The notes: generated by a model not told the origin, from the sequence alone. A stretch of DNA of 64,000 bases from JADHMP01 sp016779985 (GCA_016779985.1 JADHMP010000012.1:9703-73702); one strand, 5' to 3'. Numbered from the stretch's first letter, positions 25,009 through 34,790 are shown. Translations and numbers: made by a program.

Positions 25009-26057
25009 AAAAAAAGAATATTGTTTCTTTGGTTTATTCTCTCGAAAACACTTTTGTAAAAAAGGACATTGACTACCTAAACACCATCACAAAGAAACTT
25101 TATTTACATTCTTCCAGACCGCATAAAGACCCTTTTCGATTTTTGTGGAATCGAGTCAGTGAACTTTTTTTTAGTCTTTTTTATGTTTCTAGATCCAAAA
25201 TCATTTTTTGTTGGTTTAATGATTATCATGCGTTTTTTCCTCTTTTGATAGCTAGCCTCTTTTCCAAAAAAAGTGTTCTTATTGTTGGCGGCTATGATGC
25301 TGTGGCAGATCAAACACTCAAATACGGTCTTTTTTACCGTACAAATTGGCGTCAAAAACTGGCTAAAATAAATTATCATATGGCCCGATGCATTTGGGTT
25401 GTAGATGAAACACTTGCCTTTGGATGCCCCAATGCAAAAAGCCAAGAGAGGATCTTATCTGGGATAAAAACATTTTTACCTAAACTGAGCACACCGATAA
25501 AAATTGTTCCTACGGGATATGACCCCATATTTTGGAAAGCAACAAAAGAGAAAACACCAAAAACAATTTTGACTGTTGCCAATGTCCCAGATTTAAGGAC
25601 TTATCAAAGAAAGGGGATAGACCTCTTTATGAAATTAGCTAAGGCACTGCCAGACTATAAATTTACACTGGCAGGAATTGACTTTAAATTACAAAAGCAT
25701 GATACATTACCTCAAAACGTTACTCTTTTAGGTACACAAGACGCAAAACAATTGCGGGAAATTTACAGTGCACACACCTACTATTTTCAGGGGTCTAGGG
25801 TGGAAGGGTTACCCAATGTGCTTTGTGAAGCAATGCTTTGTGAATGTATAGCTATAGGGCGTAATGTTTTTGGGATGCCAAAAGCTATAGGTGACACAGG
25901 ATTTCTCTTTAACCCTCATGAGCAATGGAATAAGATGATTCATTTTATAACCCAAGATAAACCAGAATTGGGCAAAAAAGGGAGAGCCAGAGTCCAGAAA
26001 CAGTTTCACCAAAAGAGGCGTTATGACACTCTGCTTGAAACAATAAATAAAGAGTAA
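25005..26057 (+). CDS. Family 4-type glycosyltransferase
   Basis: 350 residues. The C-terminal half has the GT-B signature of GT1/GT4 enzymes: TILTVANVPDLRTYQRKGIDLFMKLAKALPDYKFTLAG, then YYFQGSRVEGLPNVLCEAMLCECIAIGRNVFGMPKAIGDTGFLF with the E-x7-E motif. The donor and acceptor sugars are unknown. It overlaps the GH3-fold gene and directly abuts the pyruvyltransferase gene, suggesting the three modify the same cell-surface glycan. Confidence 0.85.
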   Translation: MKKKNIVSLVYSLENTFVKKDIDYLNTITKKLYLHSSRPHKDPFRFLWNRVSELFFSLFYVSRSKIIFCWFNDYHAFFPLLIASLFSKKSVLIVGGYDAVADQTLKYGLFYRTNWRQKLAKINYHMARCIWVVDETLAFGCPNAKSQERILSGIKTFLPKLSTPIKIVPTGYDPIFWKATKEKTPKTILTVANVPDLRTYQRKGIDLFMKLAKALPDYKFTLAGIDFKLQKHDTLPQNVTLLGTQDAKQLREIYSAHTYYFQGSRVEGLPNVLCEAMLCECIAIGRNVFGMPKAIGDTGFLFNPHEQWNKMIHFITQDKPELGKKGRARVQKQFHQKRRYDTLLETINKE

Positions 26058-26999
26058 ATGAAGCCCGCTGTTTTAGATTATCCAAAATCAGATAATTTGG
26101 GGGATTACGTCCAAACCATAGCAGCAAAAATGATGCTTAGTGAAGACCCTATCTCCATAGATCGTGAAAAATTGAATAGCTATTCAGGAACACCCGCTTG
26201 TTTAATAATGAATGGATGGTTTATGGAAAACCCAAAAAACTGGCCTCCTTCCACACAGATAACCCCTTTATTTGTTTCCTTTCATATTAACCCTACGGTA
26301 GCCAAACAGATGACCAGCCCTTCCTCCATTGCTTATATGAAAAGGCACGAACCTATTGGGTGCAGAGACCTATACACCACTGAACTTTTAATTAGCAAGG
26401 GGATTAAAGCATATTTTTCGGGTTGTTTGACTTTAACTCTAAACCGAGAAAATTTTTTAAAAAACACCAACCAACCAAAATCAATATTAGTAATTAGTGT
26501 TTTAGAACGATTGAAACCTAAAAGAGTAAAGTGGAAAAACAATGGTAATTTGGTCCTTTTGGGTTCACAATGGCTAAAATATCCCTTTAAAAATGTAAAA
26601 TATAAAAGGGCTATGAGAAGAGTAGATCGGTTTTTAGTGACCCAACCCGAAACTGTTATCAAACGATCACAAATTATTTCGAATCCGAATATTCCTCCCG
26701 CTCAAAAAGAAACTCTAGCGATGGAGCAATTACAAGCCATTGCATCTGCAAAACTTGTGATTACTTCAAGAATCCACTCAGCATTACCTGCTATAGCAAT
26801 GGGTATTCCTGTGCTCTTTCTTTCAGATGGACTTTCACACATCAATCAAAGTAGTAGACTAAAAGGGATGGAGTCTTTTTTGAGAATGGAAAAAACAAAG
26901 GGATTAAAAAACCTCAAGCTGGAATATATTCCAAAACCTAAAATTGGGAAAGAGATTGTTGCTACTTTAGAAAAAGCAGTACGCACAAGATTTCAATAA
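26058..26999 (+). CDS. Polysaccharide pyruvyl transferase family protein
   Basis: 313 residues, with the ATG immediately after the stop of the glycosyltransferase gene. The N-terminal NLGDYVQTIAAKMML, the IGCRDLYTTELLISKGIKAYFSGCLTLTL core and the late VITSRIHSALPAIAMGIPVLFL motif are typical of CsaB/WcaK-type pyruvyltransferases, which transfer pyruvate from PEP onto sugar hydroxyls. Alternatively it is a glycan-modifying relative with a different donor. Cytoplasmic. Confidence 0.85.
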   Translation: MKPAVLDYPKSDNLGDYVQTIAAKMMLSEDPISIDREKLNSYSGTPACLIMNGWFMENPKNWPPSTQITPLFVSFHINPTVAKQMTSPSSIAYMKRHEPIGCRDLYTTELLISKGIKAYFSGCLTLTLNRENFLKNTNQPKSILVISVLERLKPKRVKWKNNGNLVLLGSQWLKYPFKNVKYKRAMRRVDRFLVTQPETVIKRSQIISNPNIPPAQKETLAMEQLQAIASAKLVITSRIHSALPAIAMGIPVLFLSDGLSHINQSSRLKGMESFLRMEKTKGLKNLKLEYIPKPKIGKEIVATLEKAVRTRFQ

Positions 27000-27031
27000 C
27001 ATATAAATCAATGCTGCTTAGAATTAGTCTT

Positions 27032-27039
27032 TATCTTTG
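27032..27039 (+). promoter_or_regulatory. -7 element (TATCTTTG) upstream of purD
   Basis: Exact TAnnTTTG match 13 bases before the purD ATG. No clear -33 TTG. Confidence 0.55.
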
Positions 27040-27052
27040 AAAAAATCTAATT

Positions 27053-28327
27053 ATGAATGTTTTAATCATTGGTAGTGGAGGAAGAGAGCATACCTTTTGT
27101 TGGAAACTGGCTCAAAGCGAGGTTTGCGACCACCTCTTTGTGGCCCCTGGTAATGCAGGGACAAGTCGCCTAGCAACAAACTTACCCATTGCAGTAAATG
27201 ACTTTAAGAAGCTAAAAAAAGAAGTTCTTTTTCACAATATAAACCTTGTTGTTGTTGGCCCCGAGGATCCTCTCGTAAATGGCATCCATGATTTCTTCTT
27301 AAACGATCCAGACTTAGCGCATGTTGCTGTGGTTGGCCCACAAAAGCAAGCTGCTCAATTGGAAGGGAGTAAGGATTTTGCTAAGGAGTTTATGATACGA
27401 CATGGTATCCCAACAGCAAAATATGCTACGTTTACCCCAAAAACACTAGCCGAAGGCTATGCTTATCTAGAAAATCAAATACCACCCTATGTGCTTAAAG
27501 CAGATGGGTTAGCAGCGGGAAAAGGAGTATTAATTATTGAGGATTTACAAGAAGCCAAAAAGGAGTTAAAAAAAATGCTGATAGAGGGTTCTTTTGGAGA
27601 GGCTTCAAAACAAGTTGTCATAGAAGAGTTTTTAGACGGCATTGAACTATCGTGCTTTATTTTAACAGACGGGGATGGTCATTTGGTTCTGCCAATGGCT
27701 AAAGACTATAAAAGAATTGGAGAAGGAGATCAAGGACCAAATACTGGTGGGATGGGAGCAGTTTCCCCTGTCTCTTTTGTTACACCAGTGTTCGAAAAAA
27801 AAATTAAAGATAAAATTATTGAGCCCACTTTAGAAGGCTTCAAAAAGGACAACATACCCTATCAAGGGTTCCTATTCATTGGCTTAATTAAAGTGGGAGA
27901 GGAACCAAAAGTAATTGAATATAATGTCCGGATGGGAGACCCTGAAACCCAAGTAGTTCTTCCGCTATTATTAAACGATTTAGGAGTCCTATTAAGCGCC
28001 GTAGCCAACAAAACCCTAAAAGAAGAAAAAATTGACATTGCAAAAAAAGCGGCTGTTACAGTTGTTGCCGTTTCAGGAGGGTACCCAGCGGATTATGAAA
28101 AAGGAAAAGTCATTGAAGGTCTTTACACAGATAGTAAAGAGAATATTATATTTCAAGCGGGCACAAAATTAGAACAAGAAAAAGTGCAAACAAGTGGGGG
28201 ACGTGTGTTAGCAGTCACCTCTTTTGGAAGAAACCACAGAGAGGCAGCTAAAGCGTCATACACTCAATTAAACAAAATTAGTTTTGAAGGGATGTATTTT
28301 CGAAAAGATATAGGGAATGACCTATAA
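27053..28327 (+). CDS. purD: Phosphoribosylamine--glycine ligase
   Basis: ATP-grasp enzyme joining glycine to phosphoribosylamine, the second step of purine synthesis. 424 residues, normal length. N-terminal MNVLIIGSGGREHTFCWKLAQS, the ATP-grasp lysine segment VLKADGLAAGKGVLI, the GPNTGGMGAVSPV loop and the metal-binding EYNVRMGDPETQVVLPLL are all present. Its stop overlaps that of the convergent DUF6341 gene by 6 bases. Confidence 0.97.
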   Translation: MNVLIIGSGGREHTFCWKLAQSEVCDHLFVAPGNAGTSRLATNLPIAVNDFKKLKKEVLFHNINLVVVGPEDPLVNGIHDFFLNDPDLAHVAVVGPQKQAAQLEGSKDFAKEFMIRHGIPTAKYATFTPKTLAEGYAYLENQIPPYVLKADGLAAGKGVLIIEDLQEAKKELKKMLIEGSFGEASKQVVIEEFLDGIELSCFILTDGDGHLVLPMAKDYKRIGEGDQGPNTGGMGAVSPVSFVTPVFEKKIKDKIIEPTLEGFKKDNIPYQGFLFIGLIKVGEEPKVIEYNVRMGDPETQVVLPLLLNDLGVLLSAVANKTLKEEKIDIAKKAAVTVVAVSGGYPADYEKGKVIEGLYTDSKENIIFQAGTKLEQEKVQTSGGRVLAVTSFGRNHREAAKASYTQLNKISFEGMYFRKDIGNDL

Positions 28328-28549
28328 AAAAGAATGAGCAGAAGGATCTTTATCCTCTTCTCCCTTTTTGTCAAAAAGATTTAATTGTTTGATCCAATAA
28401 AGCATGGCAGCAAAACCAACAAGTAAAAAGGTCCAATTGATTACATTGGCAACCGTCCAATTGTTCAATTCAATTTGTCTTAGAAGTTCAAATGGCATAA
28501 ATAAGATTTCCTCAAACAACCAAGCAATTCCTTCGAAAAAAGCTTTCAT
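28322..28549 (-). CDS. DUF6341 family small membrane protein
   Basis: 75 residues: an N-terminal amphipathic segment, the FMPFELLRQIELNNWTVANVINW stretch, one transmembrane helix (about 38-54) and an acidic tail. I recognise it as the flavobacterial family DUF6341, usually found beside purD. The function is unknown. It lies between purD and DUF6427, on the opposite strand to both. Confidence 0.75.
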   Translation of the reverse strand: MKAFFEGIAWLFEEILFMPFELLRQIELNNWTVANVINWTFLLVGFAAMLYWIKQLNLFDKKGEEDKDPSAHSFL

Positions 28550-28590
28550 AATTCAATTTCTTTAGAATTCAAAATTACTACAATCAAAAA

Positions 28591-29511
28591 ATGTTTGCAA
28601 ACCAATTTAGGAAAATAACTCCCTTTTCACTTCTTCTAGGGGGATTTCTAAATGCAATTGTCTTGTTCTCGATTTTCTCTATGGAAAACAGAGAAATACC
28701 GTTTTCAAGTGTTTTCTTGACCCCTTTATTATTATGGGTTGTCTGTATGCTGTTTTGTTATGAACTGATATGGCTTGAATCCAAAAGGATAGTATTTTAT
28801 TTTAAAGGATTCCATTTTGTAACTCTTAGCACGGCTTTATTGGTCTATCCATTTGAAACAATAGCGATTGACTTAGTGATTCAAGTGGGTTTATTCTTTT
28901 TGATTTTTGATGGATTAGTGCAGACCCCAAAAAGAGACGAAGAAGATCTGAAAAGAATGTTTAATATAAGCGTTTTAGTCACTTTACTATCAATATACAA
29001 TACGGCACAAATAATTTTTTTCTTACCTCTTTTATTCTTTTTTTCAGCAAATAGATTGACCAAATTTAAAATGATTCTTGCCTTATTGCTCCCAATAGTA
29101 TTAATCCCCCTTTTTTTCTATTCAATTCTAATTTATTGGAATCTTGAGACAATGATTCCTTTTCTAAATTGGCAATACGACCCTTGGGATTTCGAGAATA
29201 GCTCTATAAAAGATTATGGCTGGCTACTATTAATTTTGGTAGGTCTATTCATTCACAGTAAAGTCAGCTTTTCAAAAAAACAAAAAGCGATTGTTCGAAT
29301 TAATTTTGGCTTAGCCATTTGGTTAGTGAGCTCTTTAATTTTTAGCTTTATTTACACCAATGCTTCATATGGCCGATGGGAGTGGACCATTTTTCCAATT
29401 GTCTTAATGATGAGTAACATTTTTAAGAATATTGACTCAAACCGTACTGTAAATCTTCTCCTAGGGTCTATTTTTACGGTAGGAGTCTTAATCAGAATTT
29501 TTGTATTATGA
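28591..29511 (+). CDS. DUF6427-type multi-pass membrane protein
   Basis: 306 residues that are almost entirely hydrophobic, with about 9 predicted transmembrane helices and the N-terminal FRKITPFSLLLGGFLNAIVL. The position and pattern match the flavobacterial DUF6427 family. The function is unknown; the location before DUF4254 and a heptosyltransferase-like gene suggests lipopolysaccharide or capsule work in the inner membrane. It overlaps DUF4254 by 4 bases. Confidence 0.7.
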   Translation: MFANQFRKITPFSLLLGGFLNAIVLFSIFSMENREIPFSSVFLTPLLLWVVCMLFCYELIWLESKRIVFYFKGFHFVTLSTALLVYPFETIAIDLVIQVGLFFLIFDGLVQTPKRDEEDLKRMFNISVLVTLLSIYNTAQIIFFLPLLFFFSANRLTKFKMILALLLPIVLIPLFFYSILIYWNLETMIPFLNWQYDPWDFENSSIKDYGWLLLILVGLFIHSKVSFSKKQKAIVRINFGLAIWLVSSLIFSFIYTNASYGRWEWTIFPIVLMMSNIFKNIDSNRTVNLLLGSIFTVGVLIRIFVL

Positions 29512-30146
29512 AAATAGAAGAAATAACTAAGTTAAGCCAAAAAGCAATAACCATTTTTGAGGAAGCGGTGACAAAATATCATTATTTAGACACCACAGAA
29601 CAGCTGTTAAATAATCCCTACGAAAAGGGAAGTATGGAAGCATTGTTGTATAAAAAAAATTGGATTGATACAGTTCAATGGCATTATGAGGATTTAATAA
29701 GAGACCCAAAGATTGATCCCAAAGACGGGATGCATTTAAAGCGAAAGATAGATGCTTCAAATCAAGCCAGAACAGACTTAGTAGAAGAGCTAGATCAATA
29801 TTTTTTCAGTCTTTTTGAAAAAGTTAACCCTCTTGAAGGAGCGTCACACAACACAGAGAGTCCTGCTTGGGCAATTGACCGCCTCTCCATTTTGGTTTTA
29901 AAGATTTATCATATGCAAGAGCAAATCATGAGAACAGATGTCACCAAATCTCATGTTGACCAATGCCAAGCAAAAAATCAAATTCTTTTAGCCCAGCAAG
30001 AAGACTTATCCAATGCGATTGATCAATTACTTCTTGATCTTAGTGCTGGAAAAAAATTTATGAAAGTTTACAAACAAATGAAGATGTATAATGATGAAAA
30101 TCTGAATCCAGTACTTTATGACTCAGATAAAACGAAAAAAAATTGA
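29508..30146 (+). CDS. DUF4254 domain protein
   Basis: 212 residues, soluble and helical. The segment NPYEKGSMEALLYKKNWIDTVQWHYEDLIRDP followed by RKIDASNQARTDLVEELD is the DUF4254 signature. Members are commonly encoded next to glycosyltransferase 9 genes; no biochemical role is established as far as I know. The overlaps on both sides (4 bases each) show that it is translated with DUF6427 and GT9. Confidence 0.8.
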   Translation: MKIEEITKLSQKAITIFEEAVTKYHYLDTTEQLLNNPYEKGSMEALLYKKNWIDTVQWHYEDLIRDPKIDPKDGMHLKRKIDASNQARTDLVEELDQYFFSLFEKVNPLEGASHNTESPAWAIDRLSILVLKIYHMQEQIMRTDVTKSHVDQCQAKNQILLAQQEDLSNAIDQLLLDLSAGKKFMKVYKQMKMYNDENLNPVLYDSDKTKKN

Positions 30147-31183
30147 GTCAGCAGGAACATATTTTAGTGTTGCGTCTTTCAGCCCTAGGTGACGTTGCCA
30201 TGCTAGTACCTGTTCTCCGCGAGGTGTTAAAAACGTATCCTGATGTCAAAATAACTCTTTTAAGCCGAGCAAAAATGCAGCCGCTTTTTGAGGAGTTCAA
30301 TGCAGTAGAGTTCTTTCCTTTTGATCCAAAGAAACACAAAGGACTTGTGGGGCTTTGGAAACTGTTCTTTGCATTAAAAAAGCAGCACATTATGGCAGTA
30401 GCCGATCTGCATTATGTATTGAGATCTCGTGTCTTGAGCTTGTTTTTTATCTGTTTTGGGATCAAGGTAAAACACTTAAATAAAAATAGAAGAGGAAGAA
30501 GAGAGTTAATCAATACTGAAAAAAAAGACATAAAACCATTAGGATCAGTTCATAATTTCTATGCCCAAGTATTTAATAATTTAGGTTATCCTATTGACCT
30601 AAGTCAGCATCAGTTTCCAAAACGACTGGCTAAAAAATCAAAGGCAATAATTGAAGGTTTTAAAGTTGAAAAAAGAAAATGGATAGGTATTGCTCCGTTT
30701 GCAGCGCATCTGGGAAAACGTTATCCATTGGATTTAATGCAGAAGGTAGTTTCTTATCTCCAGCAAGAGCATGACGTTTTTTTATTGGGAGGAGGGATTG
30801 AAGAAGAAAAACAATTAATGCTGTGGGCAGCAGCTTATAAAAACGCACATTCTATAACCAATCTTTCTTTTAATAGGCAACTTAAACTGATCGCCCATCT
30901 AGACGCAATGCTTTCCATGGATTCAGCGAACGGACATATTGCGGCCAATTACAATATACCTGTAATCACTCTTTGGGGGATGACACACCCCTATGCTGGA
31001 TTTAAACCGTTTAATCAACCAGATGAAAATCAGATAACTCTAAACCGTAATCGATATCCTAAAATACCCACTTCAATTTATGGAAATAAAATTCCTCAAG
31101 GATATGAAGAGGCTTTTAGAAGTATTGCTCCAAAAGAAATAATTGAGAAAGTGCTCTGGGTACTTACTTCAAAAGAGACTTAA
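30143..31183 (+). CDS. Glycosyltransferase family 9 (heptosyltransferase-like)
   Basis: 346 residues from a TTG start that overlaps the DUF4254 stop (TTGA). The GT9 signatures are clear: ILVLRLSALGDVAMLVPVL at the N-terminus and IAHLDAMLSMDSANGHIAANYNIPVITLWGMTHPYAGFKPF near the end (nucleotide-sugar site). GT9 enzymes add heptose or related sugars to the lipopolysaccharide core on the cytoplasmic face. The exact sugar is unknown. The stop overlaps the convergent reductase gene by 4 bases (TTAA). Confidence 0.88.
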   Translation: MSQQEHILVLRLSALGDVAMLVPVLREVLKTYPDVKITLLSRAKMQPLFEEFNAVEFFPFDPKKHKGLVGLWKLFFALKKQHIMAVADLHYVLRSRVLSLFFICFGIKVKHLNKNRRGRRELINTEKKDIKPLGSVHNFYAQVFNNLGYPIDLSQHQFPKRLAKKSKAIIEGFKVEKRKWIGIAPFAAHLGKRYPLDLMQKVVSYLQQEHDVFLLGGGIEEEKQLMLWAAAYKNAHSITNLSFNRQLKLIAHLDAMLSMDSANGHIAANYNIPVITLWGMTHPYAGFKPFNQPDENQITLNRNRYPKIPTSIYGNKIPQGYEEAFRSIAPKEIIEKVLWVLTSKET

Positions 31184-32217
31184 ACATCGTCATAGTCAAC
31201 TGTAATTTGATCGCTTTGAGGCAGTGCTTGGCAGGTGAGGATCAACCCTTCTTCAACTTCACTATCTGTGAGAATTTGATTTGTTTGCATTGTTGCCTTA
31301 CCGGTTTTTATACGAGCAATACAGCTACTGCAAACACCACCTTGACACGAATAGGGCACGTCTAGTTTTGCATTTAGTGCTGCATCTAGAAGAGTTACAT
31401 TTTGTTTTGAAGAAATGGTCTTAGATACATAGTCTACCGTTACAGTAAGGGCCACATCTTCAGAGGTTGCACTAACACTATTTTCAGATGTGGAGAAGAA
31501 TAATTCAGAAAAAATCTTGTCAGAGGCTATTCCATTGGATTCCAGAGCGACAGTAACGGCGTCAATCATACCTTCAGGGCCGCACAAATAAAAAGAGGAA
31601 ATATCCTCACTAAATTGTTTTTGATAATATTGAACGATAGCCTTATCAATTCTTCCAAATAAAGCCTCTTCGACGTTGGCCTGACTGAAAACCCAAACAA
31701 TCTTTAACTGAGAAGAAAATTTTTGTTGTAAGGCCAGAAGTTCCTCATAAAACATAGTTTGTTTGGGACTTTTATTGCCATAAACTAAATTAAATTGATT
31801 CTCTGGATCGGCATTCAAATGGGTTTTTAGAATAGACATTATTGGTGTAATTCCACTGCCTGCCGCAAAAGCGGCAATTGCACTCGGGGAGGATTGAGGG
31901 TCATAAATAAATCTACCCTCAGGGGTGTTGATTTTTAAAGATTGGCCTACTTTTAGTGAAGAAAATGCATAGTTTGAGAAAACGCCATTGACCACTTTTT
32001 TGATTCCTACTTGCAAACGGTTTTCATAAGGTGCTGCACAAAGAGAATAAGAACGGCGTGTTTTTTCCCCACCAATAACACTTTCAACAGTAATGTATTG
32101 ACCCGCTTTAAATTCGAAATCGGTCTTCAGTTCTTCGGGAACATCCAGTGAGACTAATACAGCTTCTTCTGTGTTTTTTTCAATGCTGCCCACAACAAGA
32201 TCATGCATATTTGACAT
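31180..32217 (-). CDS. PaaE-type NAD(P)H:ferredoxin-like flavoprotein reductase
   Basis: 345 residues. An N-terminal FAD domain (RRSYSLCAAP), a pyridine nucleotide domain (AAGSGITPIMSIL and YLCGPEGMI) and a C-terminal plant-type 2Fe-2S domain are present. The cluster ligands are CQGGVCSSC and a later Cys in LTCQALP. This is the architecture of phenylacetyl-CoA epoxidase reductase PaaE and of related electron-transfer reductases. No other paa genes are nearby, so it more likely feeds a fatty-acid desaturase or similar oxygenase. The start at 32217 is favoured by a promoter element 12 bases upstream. Confidence 0.88.
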   Translation of the reverse strand: MSNMHDLVVGSIEKNTEEAVLVSLDVPEELKTDFEFKAGQYITVESVIGGEKTRRSYSLCAAPYENRLQVGIKKVVNGVFSNYAFSSLKVGQSLKINTPEGRFIYDPQSSPSAIAAFAAGSGITPIMSILKTHLNADPENQFNLVYGNKSPKQTMFYEELLALQQKFSSQLKIVWVFSQANVEEALFGRIDKAIVQYYQKQFSEDISSFYLCGPEGMIDAVTVALESNGIASDKIFSELFFSTSENSVSATSEDVALTVTVDYVSKTISSKQNVTLLDAALNAKLDVPYSCQGGVCSSCIARIKTGKATMQTNQILTDSEVEEGLILTCQALPQSDQITVDYDDV

Positions 32218-32229
32218 AGCTTTTTGAAG

Positions 32230-32237
32230 CAAAGGTA
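32230..32237 (-). promoter_or_regulatory. -7 element (TACCTTTG) upstream of the PaaE-type reductase
   Basis: TAnnTTTG match on the minus strand, 12 bases before the ATG at 32217; the alternative upstream start at 32232 would overlap it. Confidence 0.55.
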
Positions 32238-32333
32238 TTAAAGTTACAGAATTAAAAAATCTGGGGCGCTAAAGAAATTGCCTACGATATACTAAATTCA
32301 TGGTTTGTAAGTTTATATGTTAAACAGCTCTGC

Positions 32334-34790
32334 ATGTTAAGAAGGCACCAGTTTAAAAATCTGATTATAGTAGGATTGATGTGCTCTGCATGTTCCACTT
32401 CTAAAGATGGCTTTTTTCGAAGGGAATATCACACGCTAACAACAAAATACAATGTGTTATTTAATGGCAAAGAAGCATTTGAGGTGGGCAGTCAAATCTT
32501 GAAGCAAGCTCATGAGGATAATTTTTTTGAACTACTTCCAGTAGAGCCAATTAGTCTTTTGGGAGAGGATGTCAATTCTCCAACCATTGTTCCTGGATTT
32601 ACAAGAGCGGAAGAAAAAGCGGTAAAATCCATCCAAAAGCACTCAATGAATATAAAAGGGAAGCAACGCAATAGAAAGATTGATGAAGCATATTTACTGT
32701 TAGGAAAGGCGCGCTATTTTGACCGTCGATTTTTCCCCGCTTTGGAAGCCTTTAATTTCTTATTAGAAAGCGAAGCAGATTATAAAACTTTTATCGAAGG
32801 ACGAGTTTGGAGAGAGCGAACCAATATTAGGTTAAACAACAACGCACTAGCTATTCAAAACTTGAGAAGTCTAGCTCTAGATTTGCCTTCAAAAAATAAG
32901 TTTTATGCTCTCGCCAATGCCACTGTGGGAGAAGCATATCTAAATTTAAAGGAAATAGATTCGGCTCTTTATTATATCAAAAGAGCAGCTCTCTCTGATA
33001 GGCAAAAAAAACAACGTGCTCGCTATCTTTTTTTAGTTGCTCAACTTTTTGAAGAGAAAAGCATTTTAGATTCCGCACAATGGGCATATTCTGAAGTGAT
33101 TGATTTAAAACGGAAAGCCCCCAGAAATTTATTTGTCAATGCAAAAATTAGGAGCGAGCTTTATTCTAAGGATTCAACGGAGGTGGTAGACAACCTATTA
33201 AAAATGTTGGATAATTATGAAAATGAAGCCTATCTACATTCTATTTATAGAGGCTTGGGGCAATATCATATAAAAAGGGGTATGCATTCTATGGCGATTA
33301 ATTATTACAATGAATCATTACGGTCACCTCAAATTGATACTTACACCAAAATTGCCAATTATTCAGATTTGGCCGATTATATGTTTGATGAAGGAGCCTA
33401 TGTTGCAGCAGGTGCTTATTTGGACAGCATTATCCCGCTCTACGATCAAAAAAGCCTACAGGCTAAAAGACTCGTTAGAAGAAGAGATAACCTTTCAGAA
33501 GTGTTATTGTTTGAATCTCAAAAAAAACAAACGGATAGCCTTTTGAGGTTGGTAGCCCTTTCAGAACAAGAACAAATCGTTTATTTTGATTCGCTCTTAG
33601 AACAAAAAAAGAAAGAGCAATTGAGAGCAGCTCAAAAGCAAACACAATCTTCAAAAACGGGGTTTCTAAAAAGAGAAAAACAAGCCTTTTATTTTTATAA
33701 CCCTAATTTAGTAATACAAGGTAAGCAAGACTTCTTGGCCCGATGGGGAACCCGCCCCAATGTGGATAATTGGAGGACTGCCACAGATTTAAAGACAGTT
33801 CTTATTGAAACTCAAACTGAAGGAGAAGAACAGCAAGTAAATCCAATCGAAATCATCACCCCTGAGGCAATGGCCGCAAAAGTTCCTAAAAGTGAGGCCC
33901 TCATAGATAGTGTTAGAAAAGTCAACAGAAATGCGTATCTCCAATTGGGCTTGATTTATAAAGAAAAATTTGATGAAATTAAAATGGCGAATCAACATTT
34001 ACAAACTTTTCTAAAGCGAAAACCAGAAGACTTAAAGCGCCAAGAAGCACTATACCATTTGTTTAAATTAAATGAGAAAGTGGACCAAGAGAATGCGAAT
34101 GCATATAAAGAACAACTCACCCTAAATTATCCAGAATCACCCTACGCAAAATTTTTATTAGACCCAGAAAATTATGACGAAAGTGAGCTTCAAACACCAG
34201 AACGGCTATATGAAAAGGTCTATGCACTTTTTGAAGCGCAACAATTTACAGAACTACTTGAGTCCATTGCAATCATGGAGGTTATGTTGAGCGGTTCATC
34301 AGCAGCGCCTAGAGTAGCTTTGCTAAAAGCCAACACCATTGGTCGTCTTCAAGGCATAGAAGCATGGAAAAAAGAACTAGAAGAAGTGGCCAATGTTTAT
34401 GGCACTCTTGAGGTTGGCGAACATGCCAAAAGGCTATTGGCAGAAATAAAGGCAACACAAAACCTTAGTGATAGAGGGCCTATTTATAAAAACTATAAGT
34501 GGATTTTCCCTTTTCAAAACAAGCAAAAAGGTCAAATCCAACTTCTCGAAAAGACGCTCAAGGATGCGTTACAAGAAAGCCCAAAAAAATGGTCTGTGAG
34601 TATAGACACTTATGACGAAATCACTACATTTATCGTTGTTCATGGTATCCTCGACCCCAATGAGATTGAAGACTGGCTTGACTCGACAGATGAGAAAACA
34701 GTTACCCTAAGGGAAAGAAATTATTTTGTAGCTTTGAGTGCAACCTATCGAGACTACCAAAAAAACAAAACCTGGAAAAACAATCTATGA
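32334..34790 (+). CDS. sprE: SprE/PorW-like TPR lipoprotein (type IX secretion/gliding)
   Basis: 818 residues with a lipoprotein signal (lipobox near CSACSTS, Cys20). The N-terminal stretch FRREYHTLTTKYNVLFNGKEAF is the pattern seen in SprE of Flavobacterium and PorW of Porphyromonas. Many TPR-like helical pairs follow (for example at about 100-300 and 525-620), separated by a Gln/Lys-rich segment near 415-435. SprE/PorW is needed for type IX protein secretion and gliding. The assignment rests on length, lipobox, N-terminal motif and TPR content. It overlaps the bactofilin gene by 4 bases. Confidence 0.72.
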   Translation: MLRRHQFKNLIIVGLMCSACSTSKDGFFRREYHTLTTKYNVLFNGKEAFEVGSQILKQAHEDNFFELLPVEPISLLGEDVNSPTIVPGFTRAEEKAVKSIQKHSMNIKGKQRNRKIDEAYLLLGKARYFDRRFFPALEAFNFLLESEADYKTFIEGRVWRERTNIRLNNNALAIQNLRSLALDLPSKNKFYALANATVGEAYLNLKEIDSALYYIKRAALSDRQKKQRARYLFLVAQLFEEKSILDSAQWAYSEVIDLKRKAPRNLFVNAKIRSELYSKDSTEVVDNLLKMLDNYENEAYLHSIYRGLGQYHIKRGMHSMAINYYNESLRSPQIDTYTKIANYSDLADYMFDEGAYVAAGAYLDSIIPLYDQKSLQAKRLVRRRDNLSEVLLFESQKKQTDSLLRLVALSEQEQIVYFDSLLEQKKKEQLRAAQKQTQSSKTGFLKREKQAFYFYNPNLVIQGKQDFLARWGTRPNVDNWRTATDLKTVLIETQTEGEEQQVNPIEIITPEAMAAKVPKSEALIDSVRKVNRNAYLQLGLIYKEKFDEIKMANQHLQTFLKRKPEDLKRQEALYHLFKLNEKVDQENANAYKEQLTLNYPESPYAKFLLDPENYDESELQTPERLYEKVYALFEAQQFTELLESIAIMEVMLSGSSAAPRVALLKANTIGRLQGIEAWKKELEEVANVYGTLEVGEHAKRLLAEIKATQNLSDRGPIYKNYKWIFPFQNKQKGQIQLLEKTLKDALQESPKKWSVSIDTYDEITTFIVVHGILDPNEIEDWLDSTDEKTVTLRERNYFVALSATYRDYQKNKTWKNNL

